Shown: piece by piece, positions 1 to 8,108 of the stretch
Layout of the letters: each line of letters starts with the position of its first letter
How positions within the stretch are numbered: position 1 is the stretch's first letter
NCBI GenBank assembly: GCA_964476445.1
Contig: CAYZAK010000012.1
Location: forward strand, 1-45,931
Source of the DNA: CAYZAK01 sp964476445
Lineage (GTDB): Bacteria > CG03 > SLGR01 > JAGXOG01
Length of the DNA: 45,931 nucleotides
Direction: 5' to 3'
Notes under the pieces: generated by a model
Database searches by the model: none
The model's input: only the letters and a program-made list of their open reading frames with translations
What the model was told of the DNA's origin: nothing
Made by a program: the position numbers and the translations under genes

Positions 1-322
1 GAACTAATAATTTTATTTTAAAGTTAAACTCGTAAATATCGTCAAAAATACCCAGGCCGAACATTAAGGTACCTCCAAACAACAACCCTCTCATTTGATG
101 TAAAGTTCCGGTCTCATAAGAAGTAACAATCCTTAACCCTACCAGTACACATAAAACCGAAAACCATATAGCACTGCCAGCGTAGGGTACAGGTTTTTTA
201 TGGGTCTTTAAGTCAGAATGGGGTACATCGTAAAAGTTTAACTTTTCAACTATTACTTTTACTGCGTAAGTAATTGTTAAACTTACTAATAGAGAAATAA
301 AAAAAATGATACCACTAAGCAT
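1..322 (-). CDS. WecA/TagO-like undecaprenyl-phosphate sugar-1-phosphate transferase (partial, 3' end outside window)
   Basis: The N-terminal 107 residues of a membrane protein read off the left edge of the window, so the C-terminus is missing. A hydrophobic first segment is followed by a cytoplasmic loop with YDVPHSDLKTHKKPVPYAGS. That matches the conserved DxPxxRKxHxxPVPxxGG loop of polyprenyl-phosphate GlcNAc-1-phosphate or related transferases. A later segment, FGLGIFDDIYEFNFKIKLL, carries the Asp-Asp pair typical of the family's Mg/substrate site. Members attach the first sugar-phosphate to undecaprenyl phosphate for O-antigen, teichoic-acid or common-antigen synthesis. The ATG overlaps the stop of the upstream TPR gene by 8 bases (translational coupling). 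The exact sugar cannot be told from this part. Confidence 0.82.
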   Translation of the reverse strand, partial: MLSGIIFFISLLVSLTITYAVKVIVEKLNFYDVPHSDLKTHKKPVPYAGSAIWFSVLCVLVGLRIVTSYETGTLHQMRGLLFGGTLMFGLGIFDDIYEFNFKIKLLV

Positions 323-1319
323 AATTATATAACTCTTTATTTATATTTTGCACCTTATGATAAATCACATCCGTCCATTTACTGTCTGGAAAGTCTCCAA
401 GTATTAAATTAAAGGAGTTTTTTGCGGCTTTTAATTTACCCAGTTTTAAATAACTTTCACCAATATAATAATAAGCATCTTCCACACCGGGAGAATTGGG
501 GAACTGACCAATAAATTTTTTATAAATTTTTATGGCTTTTTCCCATTTTTTCTTTTTACGTTTAATCTCTCCAATTTTATACAAGGAATTTCGGGCGATT
601 TCCCTTATAGAAGACTGTTTGCAAGCTTCTATATAATTTGCTTCCGCCCGGTTTAAATCCTGCATTTTATAATAATAAATATCTCCTACAAAATAATACG
701 CATGGGCTATAAGTTTTATATTACCAAACTGTTTAATAACTTTATTTAGGTATTCGGTAGCTTCTTTAAATTTGGAATTTTCAAATAATTTTTCTGCTGT
801 TACATATAGCCTGAGGGCCTTTGTATTTGATTCATTTTCCTCTATTAAATTAATTCTAATCTTACATATTTTACCCCATTTTGTTTCAGGTTTTATCTTT
901 ATTAACCGGGTATAAGTATTTCTAGCTTTGGGAAATTCAAATAAATTAAAAAAATAAATATTTCCCAAACTGAAAACAACATTTTCGTAAAAAGAAAATC
1001 CCTCACAATTACTTTTAATTTTTTCCCCAAATTTAATTCCTTTTAAAAAATCTTTCCTAGTTCCAGATTTAGAGTTATAATAATTAAATAATAAAAAACA
1101 GGCCCGGGCATATATTTTCCTCTCCTTTCCAGTAAACTTTTTTTCTTCAAGTAACTCTACTACTTGTTCATATTTATGGGCTTGCCCGGGATTTTCGGGT
1201 TGTTCTTTTTTTAAAATATTATTTCGGGCTGTTTTAAGCTTTTTATCTTCAGAGGTAAATTGAAAGACAATAAATAATACAAAAAAGCTTACGGCAATGA
1301 TAATAATTAATAATTGCAT
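315..1319 (-). CDS. Membrane-anchored TPR-repeat protein
   Basis: A 334-residue protein with one N-terminal hydrophobic segment (about residues 2-21), probably an uncleaved anchor or signal. It is followed by a charged linker and a series of tetratricopeptide-like helical pairs, clearest from about residue 170 to the end (KFKEATEYLNKVIKQF, AHAYYFVGDIYYYKMQDLNR, KKWEKAIKIYKKFIGQFPNS, YYIGESYLKLGKLKAAKNSF). The pattern resembles YbgF/BamD-type TPRs that scaffold envelope complexes. It lies between a glycosyltransferase and a WecA/TagO-like gene, overlapping the latter. A scaffold role in surface polysaccharide export or assembly is therefore plausible but not shown. No catalytic motif is visible. 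Confidence 0.7.
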   Translation of the reverse strand: MQLLIIIIAVSFFVLFIVFQFTSEDKKLKTARNNILKKEQPENPGQAHKYEQVVELLEEKKFTGKERKIYARACFLLFNYYNSKSGTRKDFLKGIKFGEKIKSNCEGFSFYENVVFSLGNIYFFNLFEFPKARNTYTRLIKIKPETKWGKICKIRINLIEENESNTKALRLYVTAEKLFENSKFKEATEYLNKVIKQFGNIKLIAHAYYFVGDIYYYKMQDLNRAEANYIEACKQSSIREIARNSLYKIGEIKRKKKKWEKAIKIYKKFIGQFPNSPGVEDAYYYIGESYLKLGKLKAAKNSFNLILGDFPDSKWTDVIYHKVQNINKELYNYA

Positions 1320-1373
1320 AATTAAGTATTTTAGTAATTAAGTATATTTAATTCAAACTGCATTCTCAATAAT

Positions 1374-2819
1374 TTAGTTTTTTATACGGATATTCTGAAC
1401 TGCTTTATCGATACTTCCCTTAGAGTAAACAACGGGTATGGCCAATAGTACAGCGATTATAAAACCATAAAAATTAGCTTTTAAAAAGCCGGTATGTATC
1501 ATGGCCGGCTGTAATTTTTTTACATATCTTATCATTTTAAAAAATGAAGATAGTTGTTTAATATCTATATTATTTTTTTTAAAAAGTGTAGAATTATATT
1601 TTAAATTACTTAATATTACAACTACATGCTTACAGTCTGAATCTGTTTTTACTATAACTTTTTCAAAAAACTCCGACCTTCCTTTGCTTAAATCAGTTGT
1701 CAGGTGCAATACCGTTTTTTTTCTTTCTCCTATCAAATCAGAAAAATATTTTTCATAATTCGGGATAATTTTTTCGGGCAAAAAATCTTTCAGCCTGTCC
1801 CGGGCATTTTCCTGTATATTTTTGTACACTCCGGAATGGTTTAAAATCTTTTCCATATTCAAAAATAGCTCCCTGGAATTATCCGGAGGTACAAGTAAAC
1901 CGTTGAGTCCGTTAGTTATAATCTGGGAAGGTCCCGGAATATAATCAAAAGCAACTACCGGTAGTTCACAAGCCATTGCTTCTAATATAATAACCGGAAA
2001 AGACCCCCGGTTAAAAGTATGTACAAATAGATCAGCTTTACGCATATATCTGTAATAATTGGTTTTGTGCCCTAAAAAAACTACATTTTTCAAAATACCT
2101 AATTTACCGGAACAATTTATAAATTTATTTCCTGCTCTCCCTTTTCCGATGACCACCAAGGTCCCTCTTTTATTATTATTAAGAAATTTTTTAAACCCTT
2201 CCCCCAAATTAAGATATTCTTTTATACTGTCAAGCTCACCAACTGTGATTATTACCGGATGTTCTAAATTTTTAAAAAGTTTCTGTTCCTCTATGGGTTC
2301 CCGGCTCTGTTTTTTAATAAGTTTTTTATCTACCATATCCGGCAGTACTTTTAATTTACCTGAAGGAACATTAAAATTATCCTGTATTCTTTTTTTTATT
2401 GCCGGAGTGGAAAGTAATATGCTGTCTGTATTTAAAAAATATTTTTTAAGCACCCACCCGACGAGCCAACTTCTTTTAGAATTCAGATAATTTAAATTAG
2501 CTGTTTTCATAACCATAACAGGAAGTTTCCTTAAAAAAATGGAACCTGTATATGATAGTATATCGGCCAGGAAAGATGTGGAAATCAGAATATCCGGGTC
2601 CTCTCTACTAATAATACGGACTAATTTAAATATCTTGTAACTTCGGTTATTTAAATTTATAACTTTAATTTCTGGATTTAAATACGGTTTTAAATTTTCA
2701 GCCATCTTTAAAGCCACTAACGAGACTTTAAATTTATGGGTTAAATTATTTAGCAGGACATATCTACGGTATCCGTTTTTGAATGAATCCGAAAGGTATA
2801 ATATTTTAAGTTTTTTCAT
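1374..2819 (-). CDS. GT4-family glycosyltransferase with a C-terminal half-domain of a second glycosyltransferase
   Basis: Residues 1 to about 360 form a full two-Rossmann GT-B glycosyltransferase. They start with MKKLKILYLSDSF, and the C-terminal donor-binding part has GSFPVIILEAMACELPVVAF and GLLVPPDN. In the EX7E motif the second Glu is present, but the first position appears to be Gly. Residues 367-481 restart a second GT4 N-terminal domain (VLHLTTDLSKG, then LQPAMIHTGFLKANFYG and IPVVYSKG). It stops before any donor-binding domain. The family transfers sugars from nucleotide donors during polysaccharide or LPS synthesis. The gene has its own promoter upstream (2858-2885), and TPR and WecA/TagO-like genes lie downstream. 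The acceptor and donor are unknown. Confidence 0.8.
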   Translation of the reverse strand: MKKLKILYLSDSFKNGYRRYVLLNNLTHKFKVSLVALKMAENLKPYLNPEIKVINLNNRSYKIFKLVRIISREDPDILISTSFLADILSYTGSIFLRKLPVMVMKTANLNYLNSKRSWLVGWVLKKYFLNTDSILLSTPAIKKRIQDNFNVPSGKLKVLPDMVDKKLIKKQSREPIEEQKLFKNLEHPVIITVGELDSIKEYLNLGEGFKKFLNNNKRGTLVVIGKGRAGNKFINCSGKLGILKNVVFLGHKTNYYRYMRKADLFVHTFNRGSFPVIILEAMACELPVVAFDYIPGPSQIITNGLNGLLVPPDNSRELFLNMEKILNHSGVYKNIQENARDRLKDFLPEKIIPNYEKYFSDLIGERKKTVLHLTTDLSKGRSEFFEKVIVKTDSDCKHVVVILSNLKYNSTLFKKNNIDIKQLSSFFKMIRYVKKLQPAMIHTGFLKANFYGFIIAVLLAIPVVYSKGSIDKAVQNIRIKN

Positions 2820-2857
2820 TTTTTAATATTTATATATATATACTCCAATACCTTTTT

Positions 2858-2885
2858 ATTATATTTCTTTAATGTGATTTATCAA
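2858..2885 (-). promoter_or_regulatory. Sigma70-type promoter of the glycosyltransferase operon
   Basis: Read on the minus strand, TTGATA (2885-2880) and TATAAT (2863-2858) are separated by 16 bases and lie about 40 bases before the glycosyltransferase ATG. The match is close to consensus. No strong ribosome binding site sits directly before that ATG; the only GGAG is more than 20 bases upstream. Confidence 0.6.
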
Positions 2886-2942
2886 AATCATCTCAAAAAC
2901 AACTTTTCGTTTCTAAAAATAAATTTTTCAAATATAAATAAT

Positions 2943-2971
2943 TTGACAAACAATTGTTTTATATATAGTAT
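2943..2971 (+). promoter_or_regulatory. Sigma70-type promoter of the outer-membrane barrel gene
   Basis: TTGACA at 2943-2948 is followed after 17 bases by TAGTAT (2966-2971). This places a transcription start near 2979 and a leader of about 40 bases. A strong AGGAGGT at 3006-3012 precedes the ATG at 3019. The promoter is divergent from the glycosyltransferase promoter, so the 199-base gap is a two-way control region. Confidence 0.6.
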
Positions 2972-3018
2972 TTTACGATGTTTATGAATATGTAAAATGA
3001 TACTAGGAGGTATCTTCA

Positions 3019-3678
3019 ATGAAAAAGTTATTAAGTTTTGTGGTCGGTGCAGTTATTTTATTTACCGGAGTCTCCGTTGGTCAGGCTTCTTTTGAAAACA
3101 GACCCCTTACTGAAGGACTTTCAGCTCCCACCGCACACACCTTAAATCAGGGTGAATTTACTGTGGGATTGGGACCTGTAAATTATGGTTTAACGGATAA
3201 TGCTCAGGTAGGCACTAATATTTTTATGATGTTTCTTGGCCCTAATTTTAACGGAAAATTTACTGTTATAGAACCCACAGAAACAAACATAGGTCTGGCA
3301 GTTGGAGGTGGATATTATAAAGTTGATTTTGGGGATTTAGGCGGTATTACCGGAATACCTCTTTTTACCTCAGCAACTAAAATTTTATCTCCGGGAACCA
3401 AATTTCACGTGACCGGACAATATACTGATTTCAGCGCTGATGTAGGAGACGAGATTACAGGTAACCTGACCGGCTCTTCTGTTACGGGAGGATTCGAGAC
3501 CAATATGGGTGACAGAGCTAATTTCCTGGCAGAAGCCACCTACAGTATGACATATGAAGAACTGTTCGCCGGTGCGGGACTCCTGTTTGGCTGGGATACT
3601 TTCCGGCTGAAATTGGGAGCACAACTTACTCCCCGGACCTGGCCAGTTATTGGTTTATGGTGGAGGTTTGACGTATAA
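3019..3678 (+). CDS. Predicted outer-membrane beta-barrel protein with signal peptide
   Basis: A 219-residue protein with a clear Sec signal peptide: MKKLLSFVVG with a hydrophobic core, then probable cleavage after GQA near residue 23. The mature part alternates hydrophobic and polar residues with many Gly, Thr and aromatic residues (FTVGLGPVNYGLTDNAQVG, NIGLAVGGGYYKV, EELFAGAGLLFGWDTF). It ends in WWRFDV, as expected of a small beta-barrel. I do not recognise a named family. It has a near-consensus promoter, a strong Shine-Dalgarno site and two terminators, so it is a monocistronic and probably abundant product. Base use is noticeably less AT-rich than in the neighbouring glycosyltransferase, consistent with high expression. 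Confidence 0.75.
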   Translation: MKKLLSFVVGAVILFTGVSVGQASFENRPLTEGLSAPTAHTLNQGEFTVGLGPVNYGLTDNAQVGTNIFMMFLGPNFNGKFTVIEPTETNIGLAVGGGYYKVDFGDLGGITGIPLFTSATKILSPGTKFHVTGQYTDFSADVGDEITGNLTGSSVTGGFETNMGDRANFLAEATYSMTYEELFAGAGLLFGWDTFRLKLGAQLTPRTWPVIGLWWRFDV

Positions 3679-3692
3679 ATTAGTTCATCTTC

Positions 3693-3743
3693 AAGAAGAC
3701 ATCACTTTATCATTAATTTGATATCGTGATGTCTTCTTTTTTT
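3693..3743 (+). terminator. Rho-independent terminator after the barrel gene
   Basis: A perfect 13-base inverted repeat, AAGAAGACATCAC (3693-3705) with GTGATGTCTTCTT (3726-3738), continues into a run of T. It begins 15 bases after the barrel gene's stop codon. Confidence 0.9.
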
Positions 3744-3760
3744 AATGTAGTTTATTTTTA

Positions 3761-3795
3761 CGGGACAATAAAATTGTCCCGTTTTGTGTTTTTTA
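3761..3795 (+). terminator. Second Rho-independent terminator after the barrel gene
   Basis: A 9-base stem, CGGGACAAT (3761-3769) with ATTGTCCCG (3773-3781), has a 3-base A loop and is followed by T-rich sequence (TTTTGTGTTTTTT). It stacks behind the first terminator and shields the rpsT promoter that begins at 3810. Confidence 0.75.
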
Positions 3796-3809
3796 TAGTT
3801 TTTTTATTA

Positions 3810-3838
3810 TTGACATCTATAAGTTATTTTTATATAAA
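3810..3838 (+). promoter_or_regulatory. Consensus sigma70 promoter of rpsT
   Basis: TTGACA (3810-3815), a 17-base spacer and TATAAA (3833-3838) give a near-perfect promoter. The start would be near 3845, with a 30-odd-base leader containing AAGGAG (3862-3867) before the ATG at 3878. Confidence 0.8.
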
Positions 3839-3877
3839 TATAACTCAAAGAGAAAAAGAATAAGGAGAAATTTTAAT

Positions 3878-4153
3878 ATGACCAAATTACCAACAGGTAG
3901 ACATACACAAGCAATCAAAGCAGACCGGAAAAGCAAGGAAAAGTATCAGAAAAATCGCCAGATCCGGTCCAGAGCCAGAACATATTTAAAAAAAGTTCGA
4001 ACTGCTGTTGATAACGGCAATATCCAAAAAGCCAAAGAACTTCACCCTCTGGCCGTTAAATATATTGACCAGGCTGCTTCTGAAGGTGTTTTTCATTCCA
4101 ATAAAGCGTCCAGGTTAAAAAGCCGCCTAGCCAAAAAAATTAACCGTTCATAA
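3878..4153 (+). CDS. rpsT: Small ribosomal subunit protein S20
   Basis: A 91-residue, very basic helical protein. It has the S20 pattern: a Lys/Arg-rich N-terminus (KADRKSKEKYQKNRQIRSR), then helices with VRTAVDNGNIQKAKELHP and the C-terminal GVFHSNKASRLKSRLAKKIN, which matches the family's highly conserved HKNKAARKKSRLAK region. It binds 16S rRNA in the 30S body. The length is normal. Its own promoter and Shine-Dalgarno are clear. Its last 14 bases overlap the 3' end of holA on the other strand, and no terminator is visible, so the two transcripts should overlap. Confidence 0.97.
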   Translation: MTKLPTGRHTQAIKADRKSKEKYQKNRQIRSRARTYLKKVRTAVDNGNIQKAKELHPLAVKYIDQAASEGVFHSNKASRLKSRLAKKINRS

Positions 4154-5126
4154 ATTTTACACTAAATAATTCCAGTAAAAAAGAGTTCTCCGCCGAAGTA
4201 CTTTTTATTTTAGTGTCGGTCTTTTGGAGCATGTCATAACCCCTTAAAAGTTCTTTTAAGGTGAACCTGTTCAGTTTTTTGCACAGTCCCCGGTTAAAAT
4301 AGTAATTTAGCCCCATATTTTTAATTATTTTTCTCTCCGACAACCCTTCAGACATAAGTTTACGGGCCACAATAAGTTTTTCCAGTTTCCATCTTAACAT
4401 ACCTACAATACGGATGGGATCTGTATTGTACTCCAGAAGGTTCTCCAGAAGAGTTAGGGCAAGTTTTTCTTCTTTTTTTTCCAGAGCGTCCAGGTAACCG
4501 AAAATATCTTCTTTTTTATGGGCTCCGGCAACTTCTTTAACCTCTTTTACCCCGATATTCTCTGTATCCAAAAATGCAGTCGTTATCTTATTTATCTCAT
4601 TATTTAAATTATACAGGTTCTGTCCACATAGAAATAAAAGTAAATTTGCCCCTTCAGAGGTAATTCTTTTTCGCCGGCTCTGAAACTTTTTCTTAATCCA
4701 GTTAGGTAAATGATTTTCGTAGGGAGTTTTTATTTCCGCGATTAGGGATTTTTTAATTTTTGAGGGTTTTTTTTCGGTTTTTACCAGAATTATGTTAGGA
4801 CAATGTGTTAGACCGGGTTTCTCCAGCTGTTTTTTTAATAATTTTGTAAATTCCACCGAAGAAAATAGACTTTTTCCGTTTGAAACAACTATAAATTTAC
4901 ATTTCCCAAAAAGAGAATCTGTGAGAAATTCTTCCTGAAGAGTATCAATAGAAATATCTTTGCCGTCCAGCTTAATATAGTCGCAATTACCGTATTTTTG
5001 CTTTAATTTTTTCAGAAGCAACTTTACTATTTCATCTTTTGTGTAATTATTGTCTCCGGTAAGTAAATAAGCGGACCTTATTTTGCCGGAATATATTTCT
5101 TTTTTAAGTTTACTGGCTATTGCCAT
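4140..5126 (-). CDS. holA: DNA polymerase III delta subunit
   Basis: A 328-residue clamp-loader subunit. The N-terminus (SAYLLTGDNNYTKDEIVKLL) resembles the HolA start (YLLxGdexyLxxexl). It is followed by a degenerate AAA+ fold without Walker motifs, and by a C-terminal helical collar (DPIRIVGMLRWKLEKLIVAR). In the replisome delta opens the beta clamp ring for loading. It overlaps lptE by 10 bases and ends the long leftward run. The order leuS-lptE-holA next to rpsT is widespread in Gram-negative lineages and supports the call. The sequence is diverged from well-studied homologues but of normal length. Confidence 0.9.
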   Translation of the reverse strand: MAIASKLKKEIYSGKIRSAYLLTGDNNYTKDEIVKLLLKKLKQKYGNCDYIKLDGKDISIDTLQEEFLTDSLFGKCKFIVVSNGKSLFSSVEFTKLLKKQLEKPGLTHCPNIILVKTEKKPSKIKKSLIAEIKTPYENHLPNWIKKKFQSRRKRITSEGANLLLFLCGQNLYNLNNEINKITTAFLDTENIGVKEVKEVAGAHKKEDIFGYLDALEKKEEKLALTLLENLLEYNTDPIRIVGMLRWKLEKLIVARKLMSEGLSERKIIKNMGLNYYFNRGLCKKLNRFTLKELLRGYDMLQKTDTKIKSTSAENSFLLELFSVKFMNG

Positions 5127-5653
5127 CCGTAAAGAGTTCTGTTTAAAATTTTCTCAGAAGCTCTTTCAATAAGTCTTTCCCAGGCCTCATCTTCGGTTTC
5201 AGTTATTCCGCGGGTATCTCCAACATAGTAGGTTACAGACGTCTCAATACCTCCGGAATAATCTTCCCTTTTCTCTTCCCAAAGTTTTACTCGCTCCTGC
5301 ATATCATAAAAAACTAAATTTACTATCATAATCAACCGGTATTCTTCAGTAATAAAATTCGCGTCATAAGAAATTGGAATTTTTTTGTACTCAGAAATAG
5401 TACCTTCTAAAACCGAATCAGCATCTTCGGTATTTTTAACCGTTAATCTTCCTTCCCGGATAAATTGGTTGGTCACTTCTTCGGTAAGTTTTTCGGAAAA
5501 ATCTATCTGGTCGGTTCTATTGTCAAACTGTTTTATTCTGACTGTCCGGATCCGGTCGGGAACTATTTCAATGGGTTGATACACTCCACAACCGACATAT
5601 AAGGTAAGCATTAACAGACTTACACTCTGTAAAATTATTTTTATTTCTCTCAT
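5117..5653 (-). CDS. lptE: LptE-like LPS-assembly lipoprotein
   Basis: A 178-residue lipoprotein candidate. It has a hydrophobic N-terminus and a relaxed lipobox ending at Cys22 (YVGC). After it comes the LptE-type core: IEIVPDRIRTVRIKQFDNRT, then LTEEVTNQFIREGRLTV and VLEGTISEYKKIPISYD, with an amphipathic helix and C-terminal DEAWERLIERASEKI. LptE plugs the LptD barrel and helps insert lipopolysaccharide into the outer membrane. It lies one base after leuS and overlaps holA, the usual order for this family. Its presence is the best single hint that the cell has an LPS-bearing outer membrane. Confidence 0.82.
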   Translation of the reverse strand: MREIKIILQSVSLLMLTLYVGCGVYQPIEIVPDRIRTVRIKQFDNRTDQIDFSEKLTEEVTNQFIREGRLTVKNTEDADSVLEGTISEYKKIPISYDANFITEEYRLIMIVNLVFYDMQERVKLWEEKREDYSGGIETSVTYYVGDTRGITETEDEAWERLIERASEKILNRTLYGWQ

Positions 5654-5654
5654 T

Positions 5655-8108
5655 TTAAACTCCGGTTTTTATAACTAAATTTATTATTTTTTGGGGAACA
5701 TATATTTTTTTGATTATTTGCCCATCTTGTATATATGGTACAATTTTTTCATGCTTCTTTGCAAGTTTGAGGGCCTCTTGTTTATCAATATCCGGAGAAA
5801 CTTTAAGCTTAGCTCTGAGCTTGCCGTTTACAGTAACCGGTAATTCTATATCCGGTTTTTTATTGTCCAGAACTTTTTTATCAGAAGAAGGCCATTCCAC
5901 TTTATCCAGTGATTTTTTAAACCCCAAGTTTTCCCACATCTGGTTTGCCGCGTGGGGAATAAAAGGACTGAGCAGACTTACCATGGTTTTAATTCCGATT
6001 GCTCTTTGCACCGATTCGGGGTCATAATTTTTTATTTTATTTAAAAATTCCATTATTTTAGCTATTGCGGTATTAAAATGCTGGCTTTCAACAATATCCT
6101 CACTTACTTCTTTAATGGTATGGTGGATAAAAAATCTAAATTCGTCAGGCAGTGATTTTACATCCACCTGCCCTGCTATTAGATCCTGCATAGGCCGGGA
6201 TTTTTTTTCTTTTTCCACCAAATTCCAGACCCTTTTTATAAATCTGTAACTTCCCAGTAAAGCTTCATCCGACCAATCCAGATCTTTTTCCGGAGGAGCG
6301 GCAAAAAGGATAAATAATCTGGCGGTATCTGCCCCGTATTTTTCTATTATTTTTTGGGGATCAACTACATTCCCCAGAGATTTACTCATTTTAGTACCGT
6401 CTTTTAAAACCATTCCCTGGCACAAAAGATTTTTAAACGGTTCGCTGAAATCAAGAAGATTCATATCTCTTAACACCCGGGTAAAAAACCTGGCGTAAAG
6501 CAGGTGCATAACAGCGTGTTCTATACCTCCGATATACTGATCTACGGGCAACCAGTTATTTACATCTTCTTGGTTAAAAGGCTTTTGATGGTTTTCGGGG
6601 TTGATATACCTTAAAAAATACCAGGAAGAATCGACAAAAGTATCCATGGTATCGGTTTCACGATTTGCTTTACTTCCGCATTTAGGACATACTGCATTCT
6701 GAAAACTATCGCTGGTTTTTAAAGGATTTCCTCTTCCCGTAAATTCAACATCTTTGGGTAACTCAACCGGTAGTTCATCTTCCCTCACCGGAACAGTACC
6801 GCAATCTTCACAGTAGATTACCGGTATGGGAGTACCCCAGTATCTTTGACGGGATATTAACCAGTCCCTTAACTTGTACTGGACGGATTTCTCTCCTTCG
6901 CCTTTTTTATTAAGATATTCAGTAATCTTATCCCGGGCAGTTTCTGAATCAAGACCGTTAAACTTACCCGAGTTGACCAGTTTTCCTTCACCGGTGTACG
7001 CTCCGGATAATTTTTCAAAATTTTCTTTTCCGTGTATTACTTCAGTAATATCCAGATTATATTTTTTTGCGAATTTATAATCTCGCTGATCATGGGCCGG
7101 CACGCACATTATTGCTCCTGTACCGTACTCCATAAACACAAAATTGGCAACATAAACAGGTATCTTTTTTCCGTTTACCGGATTAACTGCATCCACCCCT
7201 AAATATACTCCACGTTTATCTTTTATATCTTTATTCTGGGCTTCTTCGGCCGCCGTTTCATCTATGAATTCTTTTATTTTTGATCGATTTTTAGTGGCAA
7301 TTTCCATTACATCAGGATGGTGGGCGGCCATTAAAAGAAAAGTGGAGCCGTACAGAGTATCCGGCCGGGTAGTAAACACCGGAATAATTTTATCTTTATT
7401 TTCTATCTTAAAATTTATAACTGCACCGGTGGACCGACCTATCCAGTTTTTCTGCTGTAATTTTACAGCTGACGGCCAGCCATCTAAATCTTCGAGCCCC
7501 TCCAGAAGTTCCTGTGCATATCGGGTTATATTAAAATACCACTGTTTTTTTATTTTCAGCTCAACTTTAGTTGAACATCGCCAGCATTTTCCGTCTTCCA
7601 CCTGTTCGTTGGCAAGGGTGGTATTACATTTAGAACACCAGTTAATAGCTGCTTTTTTCTTATAGGCCAACCCTCTTTTTAACATTTTAAGAAATATCCA
7701 CTGGTTCCATTTATAGTAATCCGGAGAAGATGTATTGACCAACCGGTCCCAGTCATAACTTAATCCCATCCTTTTTTGCTGTTCTACCATGTCAGCTATA
7801 CATTTAGACGTCCATTGATCCGGTCTGGTGTTGCCTTCAATAGCAGCATTTTCTGCCGGCAGGCCCATAGCATCATAACCCATAGGATACATTAACTGGT
7901 ATCCTTTTTTTCTTAGAACTCTAGCCAAAGAATCCCCAATGGTATAGTTTCGCACATGCCCCATATGTAACTTACCGGAAGGATAAGGGAACATTTCCAG
8001 TAAATAGTATTTCTCTTTAGTAAACTTATTGTCAGTTTTAAACGTTTTCTCTTGTTGCCACTTTTTCTGCCATTTTTCTTCTATATTTTTATGGTTATAT
8101 TCGTTCAT
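5655..8108 (-). CDS. leuS: Leucyl-tRNA synthetase
   Basis: An 817-residue class I synthetase. It has the HIGH-type HMGH at residues 48-51 within FPYPSGKLHMGHVRNYTIGD, a zinc ribbon (WCSKCNTT, CWRC), and the CP1 editing domain with the TTRPDTLYGSTF threonine-rich peptide. A second Cys4 insert (YCEDCG, CPKCG) and KMSKS in DGTKMSKSLGNVVDP complete the core, followed by an anticodon-binding helical domain and a C-terminal domain. It charges tRNA-Leu. The length is typical for bacterial LeuRS. The start overlaps the tlyA stop by 14 bases, so the two are probably translationally coupled. Confidence 0.98.
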   Translation of the reverse strand: MNEYNHKNIEEKWQKKWQQEKTFKTDNKFTKEKYYLLEMFPYPSGKLHMGHVRNYTIGDSLARVLRKKGYQLMYPMGYDAMGLPAENAAIEGNTRPDQWTSKCIADMVEQQKRMGLSYDWDRLVNTSSPDYYKWNQWIFLKMLKRGLAYKKKAAINWCSKCNTTLANEQVEDGKCWRCSTKVELKIKKQWYFNITRYAQELLEGLEDLDGWPSAVKLQQKNWIGRSTGAVINFKIENKDKIIPVFTTRPDTLYGSTFLLMAAHHPDVMEIATKNRSKIKEFIDETAAEEAQNKDIKDKRGVYLGVDAVNPVNGKKIPVYVANFVFMEYGTGAIMCVPAHDQRDYKFAKKYNLDITEVIHGKENFEKLSGAYTGEGKLVNSGKFNGLDSETARDKITEYLNKKGEGEKSVQYKLRDWLISRQRYWGTPIPVIYCEDCGTVPVREDELPVELPKDVEFTGRGNPLKTSDSFQNAVCPKCGSKANRETDTMDTFVDSSWYFLRYINPENHQKPFNQEDVNNWLPVDQYIGGIEHAVMHLLYARFFTRVLRDMNLLDFSEPFKNLLCQGMVLKDGTKMSKSLGNVVDPQKIIEKYGADTARLFILFAAPPEKDLDWSDEALLGSYRFIKRVWNLVEKEKKSRPMQDLIAGQVDVKSLPDEFRFFIHHTIKEVSEDIVESQHFNTAIAKIMEFLNKIKNYDPESVQRAIGIKTMVSLLSPFIPHAANQMWENLGFKKSLDKVEWPSSDKKVLDNKKPDIELPVTVNGKLRAKLKVSPDIDKQEALKLAKKHEKIVPYIQDGQIIKKIYVPQKIINLVIKTGV

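Noticed and set aside
1320..1373. Short direct repeats (TAATTAAGTA) between the glycosyltransferase and TPR genes as a regulatory site
   Set aside because: They are simple AT-rich repeats in a very AT-rich gap and can arise by chance.
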